This document shows, piece by piece, positions 1-7,855 of a stretch of DNA of 64,000 nucleotides. The first letter of the stretch is position 1; the number at the start of each line of letters is the position of its first letter. The DNA lies in assembly GCF_030813715.1 (NCBI RefSeq), contig NZ_JAUSUZ010000001.1, positions 5,828,001 to 5,892,000 on the forward strand, read 5' to 3'. The translations under genes were made by a program, and so were the position numbers. The notes under the pieces are model-generated. The model did no database searches and was not told where the DNA came from. It worked only from the letters and a program-made list of their open reading frames with translations. The stretch is from Catenuloplanes indicus (GTDB taxonomy: Bacteria; Actinomycetota; Actinomycetes; Mycobacteriales; Micromonosporaceae).

Positions 1-1293
1 GCCGATCGAGCCCATCGTCACCCGGTGCAGCAGCAGGTACGACGGCGGCAGGTTCAGGTGCCGACTGAGCTGGTAGGCCGGGCTCTTCGGACTGCCCAGC
101 CGGACCGCCTCGCCGCGCAACCAGGCCCTGGTGAACTGGAACTCCTCCTCGACCACCGGCGCGAGCATGGGCAGCAGGAACTCAAGCAGTCCGGCCGCGT
201 CCAGGTGGTCGTCGTCCGGCTTGACGAAGCCCTCCTCGACCAGCCCGGCCAGCACCGCGTCCGCGTCGCCGGCCAGCGCCAGCGCCAGCAGCCGGCCGAC
301 CGGCTCGGGCAGGCCGTCCGGCAGCCGGGCCACCGCGCCGAAGTCGATCACGCCGAGGCGGCCGTCCGGCAGGATCCGGAAGTTCCCCGGGTGCGGGTCG
401 GCGTGCAGCAGGCCGCAGCGCCGCGGCGCGGAGAAGTGCAGCACGGCCATCAGGCGGCCGGCCTCGTCGCGCTCCTCCTGCGTACCACCGGCGATGACCT
501 CGGACAGCGGGGTGCCGTCGATCCACTCGGTGACCAGCAGATGCGGCGTGGCCCGGATGACCTCGGGGACGTAGACGTCGGGATCGTCCGCGTACCCCGC
601 GTGGAAGGCTCGCTGGGTCTCCGCCTCCAGCTCGTAGTCCAGCTCCTCGGTGATCCGCTCGCGCAGCTCGGCGATTAGCGGCTTCACGTCGATGCCGGGC
701 TGGATCGCGCGGAACATGCCGGCCAGCCGGGACAGCTGCTTCAGGTCGCTCAGCAGCGCGTCACCCGCGCCCGGGTACTGGATCTTCACGGCGACCGTGC
801 GGTCCGGCACCCGCTTGCGGCCCCGGCCCGGAGGTGGCGAGCGCCACACCGCGCGGTGCACCTGTCCGATGCTGGCCGCCGCGGCCGGGACGTCGTCGAA
901 CTCGGCGAAATTGGCCCGCCAGTCCTCGCCCAGCTCGGCCGCGAGCACCCGGTGCACGCTGGCGGCCGGCAGCGGGGGAGCGGCCTCCTGCAGCTTGGTC
1001 AGCGCCTGACGGTACGGCCCGGCCAGCTCGTCCGGCAGCGCGGCCTCGAACACCGACAGCGCCTGCCCGAACTTCATCGCGCCGCCCTTGAGCTGCCCGA
1101 GCACGCTGAACAGCTGCTCGGCGGTGCGCTGCTGGATCTCGGCGGAGATCACGTCGGAGGCCATGCCGGTGACGCGCTTCCCCAGCCCCAGCACCGTCCG
1201 GCCGGCGAAGCCGAGCGGGAGGCTGGCGAGCTTGGCAGTGCGAGCGGCCGCCCGTCGGGGGATATCGGTCACCAGATCATTGTGCCTGGCCAT
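1..1293 (-). CDS. AarF/UbiB (ABC1) family kinase-like protein, 3' end outside window
   Basis: The 431 visible residues form an ABC1/UbiB atypical kinase-like fold. Near residues 69-80 is the KGGAMKFGQ motif (the family KxGQ signature). A VAVKIQYPG segment supplies the ATP-site lysine, HADPHPGN is the catalytic loop and VIDFG is the metal-binding motif. Family members act in isoprenoid-quinone lipid metabolism as ATPases or kinases; the substrate here cannot be read from sequence. The ATG at 1293 lies inside the last codons of the upstream ThiF-like gene (17-bp overlap), which suggests translational coupling. The frame is still open at base 1, so the C-terminus is missing. Confidence 0.9.
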   Translation of the reverse strand, partial: MARHNDLVTDIPRRAAARTAKLASLPLGFAGRTVLGLGKRVTGMASDVISAEIQQRTAEQLFSVLGQLKGGAMKFGQALSVFEAALPDELAGPYRQALTKLQEAAPPLPAASVHRVLAAELGEDWRANFAEFDDVPAAAASIGQVHRAVWRSPPPGRGRKRVPDRTVAVKIQYPGAGDALLSDLKQLSRLAGMFRAIQPGIDVKPLIAELRERITEELDYELEAETQRAFHAGYADDPDVYVPEVIRATPHLLVTEWIDGTPLSEVIAGGTQEERDEAGRLMAVLHFSAPRRCGLLHADPHPGNFRILPDGRLGVIDFGAVARLPDGLPEPVGRLLALALAGDADAVLAGLVEEGFVKPDDDHLDAAGLLEFLLPMLAPVVEEEFQFTRAWLRGEAVRLGSPKSPAYQLSRHLNLPPSYLLLHRVTMGSIG

Positions 1294-2434
1294 CTGTGAA
1301 GGTGCCGGGCCGGAAGCGAGGAGATCGGCGATGCCGGCGCCCGCAGTCGCACGACGGATGCTGCGTCCAGCGCCGTCGACGCATCCGGGACGGGCCGGCG
1401 ATCTCGGTCGCGGCGCCGACCGTCTCCGGAATCCCGCCGTCCAGGTGGGCCAGCACCTGCTCGGCAGCGTAGGCCGCGGCGGCCAGCACGGTGGCGGCCC
1501 CACCGGCCGGCGGGTCGTCACCCGGGCGCGGTACCAGCTGCGCGGCGAGCGCGGGCCAGGCCGGGTCGCGGTCGCGCCGGTGCAGGTCGAGGCAGCGCAG
1601 GCAGGGCACGCCCGCGGCCGGCACCAGCGGGCCGATGACCATGGTGCCGTCGCGCGCGCCGACCAGCAGGTGTGCCTGCCGGCGCTGCGCGAAGCCGGCG
1701 GCGAGGACCGGGGCGGGACGGTCGAGGCCGAGCTGGATCACGAGCGTGGCCCGGCCGCGCGGCACCGGGCCGGTCCGCACGTCCGGCGCGACGCGGGCGA
1801 TCGCGGCCCGTACCGCGCGGGCCCGGCCTCCGCCCGCGGTGACCGCGCCGGTCCGGCCCTCGTGCTCGACGGCGGTGCCGGGCCGGTGGTCGTCGTCGAC
1901 GACCGCGCCGCCGGCGCGGTCGCTGGCGAGCACCGGGCCGGTCAGGTCGGCGTGGACGCGGCCAACGCCGGCTTGCGCGAGCGCGACCGCGATCGGCCCG
2001 GCGGCCGGGCCCGGACCGGTGATCGCGACGCCGGCCGCGTATCTGCGGCGCAGCACGCGGGCCGGGTTGTCCACAGGCGCGGCGTCACCCAGCGCGATCG
2101 AGGCGGCCTCGCCGGACAGCCGGGAGCGGATCTCCGCGGTCAGCCGGGCGGGCAGGAAATGGTGTGCGCCGAACAGCAGACCGGCCTCGTGCAGCACGGT
2201 CAGCAGCGCCCGCGCCTCTTCCTCGGTGAGGCCCAGCCGGTGTGCGTGCCGCAGCAGCGTGCTCTCCGACCTGGTGCCGTCCACCAGGTCGAGCAGCTCA
2301 CCGACGGCACTCGGGGCCGGGGCCAGCACGATGCCGCGGCGGGTGCCGGTGCCGAGCTGCAGCGTGGTCTCGTCCCGCCAGGCCCGGGTCAGCCCGGGAA
2401 TCAGCATCGGACGGTACGGCGGTGACTCGGCCAT
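1277..2434 (-). CDS. ThiF/E1-like adenylyltransferase-family protein
   Basis: About 385 residues starting MAESPPYRP. An N-terminal part with a winged-helix look (residues 30-90) precedes a Rossmann-like segment (AITGPGPAAGPIAVAL). A CLRCLDLHR motif and a terminal HPSCDCG motif look like the zinc-binding cysteine pairs of E1/ThiF proteins. The classical E1 catalytic arginines and cysteine are not obvious. Such actinobacterial proteins are often labelled ThiF-family or TOMM-precursor-binding, but no peptide precursor gene is visible here. An upstream in-frame start at 2443 exists; I prefer 2434 because a perfect palindrome (2437-2451) begins just upstream. It overlaps the AarF-like gene. Confidence 0.75.
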   Translation of the reverse strand: MAESPPYRPMLIPGLTRAWRDETTLQLGTGTRRGIVLAPAPSAVGELLDLVDGTRSESTLLRHAHRLGLTEEEARALLTVLHEAGLLFGAHHFLPARLTAEIRSRLSGEAASIALGDAAPVDNPARVLRRRYAAGVAITGPGPAAGPIAVALAQAGVGRVHADLTGPVLASDRAGGAVVDDDHRPGTAVEHEGRTGAVTAGGGRARAVRAAIARVAPDVRTGPVPRGRATLVIQLGLDRPAPVLAAGFAQRRQAHLLVGARDGTMVIGPLVPAAGVPCLRCLDLHRRDRDPAWPALAAQLVPRPGDDPPAGGAATVLAAAAYAAEQVLAHLDGGIPETVGAATEIAGPSRMRRRRWTQHPSCDCGRRHRRSPRFRPGTFTDGQAQ

Positions 2435-2436
2435 GG

Positions 2437-2451
2437 GTGACACAGTGTCAC
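2437..2451. promoter_or_regulatory. Palindrome GTGACAC-A-GTGTCAC at the ThiF-like start
   Basis: A perfect 7-bp inverted repeat around a single central base begins 3 bp upstream of the chosen ATG. Position and symmetry fit an operator for a dimeric regulator acting on the ThiF-like/AarF-like pair. The regulator is unknown. Confidence 0.5.
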
Positions 2452-2473
2452 GCTCGGCCGGACATCCCCCGAG

Positions 2474-2535
2474 TTATCCACAGGACCGCACGGTTGTGCA
2501 CCCTGTTATCCACAGGATCCGGGGCGTTATCCACA
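2474..2535. promoter_or_regulatory. Cluster of three DnaA boxes
   Basis: TTATCCACA, the canonical DnaA box, occurs at 2474-2482, 2506-2514 and 2527-2535, each within a shared GTTATCCACAG core. All three face the same way. The start-to-start spacings of 32 and 21 bp are close to three and two helical turns. A fourth, actinobacterial-type box (TTGTCCACA) lies inside the neighbouring gene at 2067-2075. No dnaA, dnaN or gyrase gene is nearby, so this resembles an extra-origin DnaA cluster or a DnaA-controlled promoter rather than oriC. Confidence 0.7.
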
Positions 2536-2590
2536 GCCCTTCGTTATTACTCAACGTGTTCGAACCGTCGCGGTAACGGCTGTGTCCGAG

Positions 2591-2620
2591 AAAAGCTGAG
2601 GGGCGGCCGGAGCCGCCCCT
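2591..2620 (-). terminator. Terminator of the DUF5679 gene
   Basis: A perfect 9-bp stem (AGGGGCGGC / GCCGCCCCT) with a 4-base loop is followed on the minus strand by CAGCTTTT. It lies 17 bp beyond the DUF5679 stop codon. Confidence 0.75.
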
Positions 2621-2636
2621 GCTGAAGCGTGCCGCG

Positions 2637-2807
2637 TCAGGCCTTGTTGGCCTTGCCGAGGATGCGGTTCATCGTCGTACCGCAGACCGGGCACTTGCCC
2701 TTGGCCATGTTCATCCCCGTCTTGGACACCTCCACGGAGCCCTCGAAGTCGCGCTTCTCCTTGCACTTCACGCAGTACCCGTTGTACGACTGGGTCTTGG
2801 TGGCCAC
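2637..2807 (-). CDS. DUF5679 zinc-ribbon protein, 56 aa
   Basis: A 56-residue basic protein with two knuckles, CVKC near residue 12 and CPVC near residue 41, around a NMAKG segment and ending MNRILGKANKA. This matches the widespread actinobacterial DUF5679 family of small presumed zinc-ribbon proteins of unknown function. The GTG start is supported by a GGAGG Shine-Dalgarno about 7 bp upstream. It is too short for many gene finders, but the fit is close. The gene is monocistronic with its own terminator. Confidence 0.9.
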   Translation of the reverse strand: MATKTQSYNGYCVKCKEKRDFEGSVEVSKTGMNMAKGKCPVCGTTMNRILGKANKA

Positions 2808-3247
2808 GTGCCCCTCCTAGTTCGGTGACCGGCTTTGCCGCGCCCCGGTGTTCCCGGCGCGGCGACCTATCGGCGCCGGCTGTTCCATGCGACCGCCGCC
2901 GTGGGTCTCGGTCCTCGCGGACCCGTACCCAGCTGCGGTCGATTCCATGTCCGGCGCGTACGCCGAGGTGGAGTCTGCCCGCCGAATTGCCCCGTTTTGG
3001 GCAGGTTCGCGCGGACACGCCGGAGAAGCTTTGCCCCCCGTCCACCTCGGTGATCAAAAGGGTCCACCCCCGATGCTCAACCGCCGAAACCGGCGGGTAG
3101 TCTCGCTGTCGCGACAAATTTTTTTCGGACTTCAAGCCCGAAAGTGTATTTTTCGGGCGGGGCTCACCCGGATGGCTCTTGCGAACCCCTGGCCTCCAGG
3201 GATTAGCGTGCCGATGTGAACGGAACCCGGGGCTCCGCGGGCCGGTA
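2808..3247. other. 440-bp intergenic region with palindromes
   Basis: No gene is credible here. The region separates the divergent DUF5679 and metallopeptidase genes. It holds a stem (arms 2837-2844 and 2856-2863), a perfect palindrome TGTCGCGACA at 3107-3116, and an inverted repeat GCCCGAAA-N7-TTTCGGGC at 3136-3158. The last two flank the only AT-rich stretch of the neighbourhood (about 3113-3155), where promoter or regulator sites would be expected. Confidence 0.5.
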
Positions 3248-3778
3248 ATGGCTGCTACGCGGAAGCCGGTCGTCGAGGTGCGGCGCAGTCAGCGTCGTCG
3301 CCGGACGGTGTCCGCCTACCGGGACGGCGAACGCGTGGTCGTCCTCATCCCCGACCAGTTCTCCCGCGCCGAGGAGACCGAGTGGGTCGACAGGATGCTC
3401 GCCCGCCTCGCCGCCCGTGAGGAACGCCTCCTCCGCACCGACGCCGAACTGCTCGCCCGCGCCCGCCGCCTGATCACCCGCTACCTCGACGACCACCGCG
3501 ACCAGGTCCTCCCGGACAGCGTCCGCTGGGTCACCAACCAGAACGGCCGCTGGGGCTCCTGCACCCCCGCCGACCGCACCATCCGCATCTCCCATCGCAT
3601 CCAGGAAATGCCGGAGTGGGTCATCGACTACGTGCTGCTCCACGAACTGGTGCACCTCGTCGTGCCGAGTCACAATGCCCGCTTCTGGCACCTGGTCGGC
3701 CGCTACCCACGCACGGAACGGGCGCGGGGCTACCTTGAGGGCATCTCCGCGGCAACCGGCATGGTCCTGGACGATTAG
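3248..3778 (+). CDS. YgjP/M48-like zinc metallopeptidase
   Basis: A 176-residue protein of the YgjP-like (UTRA/SprT-like) metallopeptidase type. The C-terminal half carries NGRWGSCTPADRTIRIS, followed by HELVHLVVPSHNARFW: the HExxH helix with the third zinc ligand in the downstream HNxxFW. It is probably cytoplasmic, since no signal peptide is seen. I chose ATG 3248 because homologues begin with such a short basic segment and the longer in-frame start has no extra conserved sequence. The physiological substrate is unknown. Confidence 0.88.
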   Translation: MAATRKPVVEVRRSQRRRRTVSAYRDGERVVVLIPDQFSRAEETEWVDRMLARLAAREERLLRTDAELLARARRLITRYLDDHRDQVLPDSVRWVTNQNGRWGSCTPADRTIRISHRIQEMPEWVIDYVLLHELVHLVVPSHNARFWHLVGRYPRTERARGYLEGISAATGMVLDD

Positions 3779-4166
3779 AAATCCTTTTCCCGCCGGGTGA
3801 GTGTTCCGCCCGCGCTCGCGGCTTTGCGCGGTGGCCGGGCCGCCCTATGAGCGCAGGGCGGCGGCTGCCGCGGGATGCGTTGGATGGCCGCTCCGGCGGG
3901 GACGCCGCCCTTGTGGTCGGACCGGCGCCGCCCTCGCGGGCGGGTCGACGCCGGCGTTCGTGCGCTGGACCGGTCGGCTGCCGGACGGCCAACGGCTGCC
4001 TGATGCCCGCGGCCGGGTCATGCGTGCCGGTCGCGTTGGCGGAAAGGCCGCTCCGTGGGTGGACCGCGCCCGGGCTCGGCTCGGGTGCTGGCTCGGCCAG
4101 GTGGGCGAGAACGTCGGTGGGCGCTCCGCGCCCGAAATCTCGGCTCGATTCACCCGGCGCCATCAG
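3779..4166. other. 388-bp region without a recognisable gene
   Basis: Several overlapping open frames exist on both strands, as expected in such GC-rich DNA. None has a plausible start plus a recognisable protein. It may be part of the same decayed locus as the pseudogene that follows. Confidence 0.4.
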
Positions 4167-4560
4167 ATGATCACCGTCAATGTCGATCTCATGCGGGTGG
4201 CGGAGTATGCGGGGGTGGTTCGGAGGAGTGCGGTTCCGCAGCGGCTGAGGCTGGCTCCCTCACGCGGTGGAACAGCGGTGGCGCACGGGCTGGTGGCACG
4301 TGAGCAGCTGCGTTCAGGCGCGTGGCGGCGCCTGTTTCACGGGGTCTGTGTCGAGGCGGCGAGCTGTGCGGCCGGTGATCATCGGATGTGGTGCGAGGCG
4401 CCGACTTTGCTGCTGCCGCGGGGCGCAGCGATCAGCGACCAGTGCCGCGTTTCTCCGGGGCACGACCAAGCCTCGCGGAGATGACCCGGTGATCGTCACG
4501 CTGGCGCACGGCCGGCGGCTGCGGGCACGGCCTCGGCTGAGTGGCTCCTCCGGTGGTGGC
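4167..4560 (+). pseudogene. Decayed AbiEi-like antitoxin/DUF559-type gene
   Basis: From ATG 4167 the frame reads HGLVAREQLRSGAWRRLFHG and then LLLPRGAAIS. This is the N-terminal winged-helix block found in actinobacterial AbiEi-domain proteins. After about 4440 the homologous continuation (DDPVIVTLAHGRRLRARPRL, matching the family valine-threonine-leucine strand) is in another frame, and the first frame stops at 4484. Beyond 4540 similarity fades into repetitive DNA, including an exact 18-bp direct repeat at 4551-4568 and 4625-4642. At least one frameshift plus a 3' deletion is needed to explain this. Family assignment is by eye. Confidence 0.55.
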
Positions 4561-4700
4561 CGGCCTGGGCGCGTCGACCGGTTCGCGCGGCGTCCACCGT
4601 TCGCGCGGTGGGGGCCGGCTTGCGCGGTGGTGGCCGGCCTGGCGGCGGTGACCGCATGTGGGGAACCGGGTAGGGGGCGGGGGCGGGATAGCGTGGGGGG

Positions 4701-5297
4701 ATGACGCGGCGGGTGGCGGTGGCGGTGTTGGTGGCGGTGAGGTGGGCGCCGCCGGGGGTGGAGTTGGGGAAGTGGCGAGCGGCGCTTGCGGAGGATGTGG
4801 TGGATCTGCTGCGTGGGCTGGCGGTGGTGGATGCGGCGATCGCGGTGACGGCGGCGGACCGGGGTCTGGCGGACGGGATCCGGTGGCCGGGGATGCCGGT
4901 TTACGAAGTGGAGAGGCTGGACGCGCGCGGCATTTTCGCGGCGGCGTCGGCGGACGGGTATGAGCAGGCCGCGCTGGTGGCCGGGGATGCGCCGAATCTG
5001 CCGGGGCTGACCGTGGGGAAGTTGCTGCGGCCGCTCAGCAGCCGGCCGGTGGCGGTGGCGCGGGCGGACGGCGGGCGAGGGCTGGTCGGGGTCGCGGCGA
5101 ATCTGCCCGTACCGGCGTGGTTGCCGGATTTTGATCTTGAGGATGGGGACCCGGCGGTGTTACGGCGGGCGGCGGAGCGGCCGGAGCAGGTGGGGGCGGC
5201 ACCGGAGTGGCGGCGGATGCGGACGCCGGATGATCTGCACGCGCTGGATCCGGCCGTGGAGGGCTGGGACGTGACCCGGGCCCTCCTCGGCGGCTGA
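4701..5297 (+). CDS. Hypothetical protein, possibly DUF2064/GT-A fold
   Basis: A 198-residue soluble protein. The middle (VAGDAPNLPGLTVGKLLRPL, about residues 93-112, then VAVARADGGRGLVGVAANLP) resembles the DSP-LP and G-LVG-A features of DUF2064/CofC-like nucleotidyl- or glycosyl-transferase folds. That resemblance is weak, so the function should be treated as unknown. The start is supported by a run of G directly upstream. It is convergent with the DUF2342 gene, with 8 bp between stops. Confidence 0.65.
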   Translation: MTRRVAVAVLVAVRWAPPGVELGKWRAALAEDVVDLLRGLAVVDAAIAVTAADRGLADGIRWPGMPVYEVERLDARGIFAAASADGYEQAALVAGDAPNLPGLTVGKLLRPLSSRPVAVARADGGRGLVGVAANLPVPAWLPDFDLEDGDPAVLRRAAERPEQVGAAPEWRRMRTPDDLHALDPAVEGWDVTRALLGG

Positions 5298-5305
5298 GAC
5301 CTAGG

Positions 5306-6571
5306 CTAGGACTTCTCGGGGCCGGGATCCGCGTCGGACGGCGGCTCGTCGACGCTGGGCAGATCGTCCAGTTCGGCGATGTCGAAGTCGAGCTGGGAGC
5401 GGGCGAAGACCTCCGGGTGGGCGAAGTCGTCGTCCGTGGGGAGCAGGTCGGGGTGGCTCCAGATCGCGTCCCGGCCGGCGACGCCACGGTGCTCGGTGAG
5501 CGTGGCCCACAGCGTGCTGGCCTCGCGGAGGCGGCGGGGGCGCAGCTCCAGGCCGACCAGCGCGGCGAACGTCTGCTCGGCGGGGCCACCGGCGGCACGG
5601 CGGCGCCGGAACGCCTCGCCGAGCCGGACCACGTTGGGCAGGCGGTCCGCGACGGCGGAGTCGACCACGTGGCAGACCCAGCCCTCGACCAGCGCGAGCG
5701 CGGTCTCCAGGCGGTTGAGCGTGGCCTTCTGCTGCGGCGTGTCCTCCGGGCTGAAGATGCCCTCCAGCGCCATCGCCTGCATCGACTCCGGGTTGGCCGG
5801 GTCGATGCGGCCCATCGCCTCCTCGATCGCCTCGCGGTTGACCGTGATGCCGGCCGCGTACGACTCGACGGCCCCGAGCACGTGTGCGCGCAGCCACGGG
5901 ACGTGCTCGAAGAGGCGCTGGTGGGCGGCCTCGCGGAGCGCGACGTAGAGCCGGACCTCGTCCTCGGGGAGCTCGAGGCCCTTGCCGTACGCCGTGATGT
6001 TGGCCGGGACCAGCGCGGCCATGCCGGCCGGGCCGAGCGGGAGGCCGATGTCACCGGCGGAGAGCACCTCGCCCGCGAGCGAGCCGAGCGCCTGCCCGAG
6101 CTGGCCGCCGAAGAGCGCGCCGCCGAGCGTGGCGACCATCGACTGCATCGGGCCGAGCTGGGCGCGTGCCTCCTCGGGCACCAGGTCGCCCATGGCCGAG
6201 ACCATCCGCCCGGCGACCGGGTCGCAGAGCTTCTTCCAGACGTCCAGCGTCCGGTTCACCCACTCGGTGCGGTTCCACGCGACGGCGGTGCGGATGCCGG
6301 AGGGCAGCGCGGAGGCCGGGTTGAGCCACAGGTCGGCGAGCTGCAGCGCCTCGGTGACCGAGTTGCGCTCGAACGGCGTGAGCGACGAGTCCCCGCTCGC
6401 GGCGAGCTGGCTCAGCGCGACCTGCTTGGCCAGATCCCAGTTCACCGGGCCGTTGCCGGGCGACGCGAGGAGCTGTTGCAGCTGCGCCATGAACTGCTGC
6501 ATCTGCTGCGGGTCGTTGGGGTCGGGCGGCTGTGCGCCCGGCAGGGCGAAACCGAACGGGATGTCAGGCAC
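5306..6571 (-). CDS. DUF2342 zinc-dependent metalloprotease-family protein
   Basis: About 421 residues starting at GTG with GAGG upstream; the protein begins VPDIPFGFALPG, typical for the family. The DUF2342 hallmark ALREAAHQRLFEHVPWLRAH occurs mid-protein (about residue 200). A hydrophobic Gly/Leu-rich segment (GGALFGGQLGQALGSLAGEV) precedes it. The C-terminal 30 residues are acidic. The family is annotated as putative zinc metalloproteases or hydrolases, but I see no classical HExxH, so catalysis is unproven. It is divergent from the Lon-like protease gene, as in many actinobacteria. Confidence 0.85.
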   Translation of the reverse strand: MPDIPFGFALPGAQPPDPNDPQQMQQFMAQLQQLLASPGNGPVNWDLAKQVALSQLAASGDSSLTPFERNSVTEALQLADLWLNPASALPSGIRTAVAWNRTEWVNRTLDVWKKLCDPVAGRMVSAMGDLVPEEARAQLGPMQSMVATLGGALFGGQLGQALGSLAGEVLSAGDIGLPLGPAGMAALVPANITAYGKGLELPEDEVRLYVALREAAHQRLFEHVPWLRAHVLGAVESYAAGITVNREAIEEAMGRIDPANPESMQAMALEGIFSPEDTPQQKATLNRLETALALVEGWVCHVVDSAVADRLPNVVRLGEAFRRRRAAGGPAEQTFAALVGLELRPRRLREASTLWATLTEHRGVAGRDAIWSHPDLLPTDDDFAHPEVFARSQLDFDIAELDDLPSVDEPPSDADPGPEKS

Positions 6572-6690
6572 GTCCTCAACGGTACGCGCGCCGGGGGAGT
6601 TCCGGCCGCTCCCGGCCTTGCGCTCATAGCGAATCGGTACCGGATGCACAGGAAACGAACAGCCACGCCGCGATGGGTACGCTCAGCGGC

Positions 6691-7698
6691 ATGAAACGTC
6701 GTGGCTTCACGGTCCTTGCCGGTGCGCTCATCACCTTCGTGCTGACCATGGCGGCCGTGTACGCCCCGATCCCGTACGTGATCCTCAAGCCCGGCCCGAC
6801 CGTCGACACGCTCGGCAAGGACAAGGACGCCGAGATCATCCAGATCTCCGGCACCGAGACGTCCACCTCGGCCGGCCAGCTGCGCCTGACCACGGTCGGC
6901 GTCCAGCCCGAGCCGAACCTGGTGAGCGCGATTCTGGGCTGGTTCGACGGCACCGAGGCGGTCGTGCCGCGCGAGCTGATCTACCCGCCGGACGAGACCG
7001 AGGAGCAGGTCGACCAGCGCAACGCGGAGGAGTTCCAGGCGTCGCAGACCACGGCGGAGACGGCCGCGCTGCGCGAGCTGGGCCTGCCGATCCTGGTCAC
7101 CGTGGCGAAGGTCGCGGCGGACGGCCCGTCCACCGGCAAGCTCCAGGAGGGCGACGTGATCTCCGCGGTGGACGGCACCGCGGTCGAGTCCGCGCCGGCG
7201 CTGACCGACCTGGTCCGGGCGAAGCCGGCCGGGACCCTGCGCACGCTGGACGTGACCCGGTCCGGCCAGAAGATCGCGGTGCAGATCACCACGCAGGAGA
7301 TGGACGGGCAGCCGCGGATCGGCGTGGAGATCCAGGAGAAGCCGCCGTTCACGCTGGAGATCAAGCTGGACGAGATCGGCGGGCCGAGCGCCGGCCTGAT
7401 GTTCACGCTCGGGATCATCGACAAGCTCACGCCGGAGGACCTGACCGGCGGCAAGGTCGTCGCCGGCACCGGCACCATCGACGGCGACGGCAACGTCGGC
7501 GAGATCGGCGGCATCCCGCAGAAGCTGGTCGGCGCGAAGCGGGCCGGCGCACAGGTGTTCCTCGTCCCCGAGGGCAACTGCGCGGAGGCGAAGCAGAACG
7601 CGGTGGACGGGCTGCCCATGTACCGAGTGGCCACGCTCGATGACGCGCTGTCCGCGCTGGAGGCGATGCGTGCCGGCCGTACCCCCGAGCTTTGCTGA
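6691..7698 (+). CDS. PDZ-domain Lon-like (S16) membrane protease
   Basis: A 335-residue protein with one N-terminal transmembrane anchor (residues 6-27), a PDZ domain (about 140-215, GPSTGKLQEGDVISAVDG) and a C-terminal Lon proteolytic domain. The active-site serine is in GGPSAGLMF and the catalytic lysine in GGIPQKLVGAKRAG. This is the YlbL-type family: membrane-bound, ATP-independent, with no AAA module. An alternative start at 6673 would add six residues; ATG 6691 begins directly with the basic n-region MKRRG. Confidence 0.92.
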   Translation: MKRRGFTVLAGALITFVLTMAAVYAPIPYVILKPGPTVDTLGKDKDAEIIQISGTETSTSAGQLRLTTVGVQPEPNLVSAILGWFDGTEAVVPRELIYPPDETEEQVDQRNAEEFQASQTTAETAALRELGLPILVTVAKVAADGPSTGKLQEGDVISAVDGTAVESAPALTDLVRAKPAGTLRTLDVTRSGQKIAVQITTQEMDGQPRIGVEIQEKPPFTLEIKLDEIGGPSAGLMFTLGIIDKLTPEDLTGGKVVAGTGTIDGDGNVGEIGGIPQKLVGAKRAGAQVFLVPEGNCAEAKQNAVDGLPMYRVATLDDALSALEAMRAGRTPELC

Positions 7699-7765
7699 GT
7701 TTTTCCTGTAAGAACGCCGTTTGTGAGATCAGAACGTGAGCGAGGCGCGTGACGACTCCTGTGAC

Positions 7766-7784
7766 CACAAGCCGTAGTCTTGTG
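7766..7784. promoter_or_regulatory. Inverted repeat CACAAG-N7-CTTGTG upstream of UPF0182
   Basis: A perfect 6-bp dyad lies in the 157-bp space between the protease and UPF0182 genes, about 70 bp before the GTG start. It is a possible operator or leader hairpin; no partner is known. Confidence 0.3.
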
Positions 7785-7855
7785 CGTGTAATCGAGACAA
7801 CTCCGGCCGGAAGGCACCGGCTGGCGCAGGACCTATAGCGGGCGGAGAACCAACC

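Noticed and set aside
2067-2535. Chromosomal replication origin (oriC)
   Set aside because: Only four boxes, no AT-rich unwinding region, and no dnaA, dnaN, rpmH or gyrB nearby. Reported instead as an extra-origin cluster.
3213-3240. Second SigR promoter before the YgjP-like gene (GGAAC-N18-GTA)
   Set aside because: Both elements deviate from GGAAT/GTT, and the predicted start would fall inside the coding sequence.
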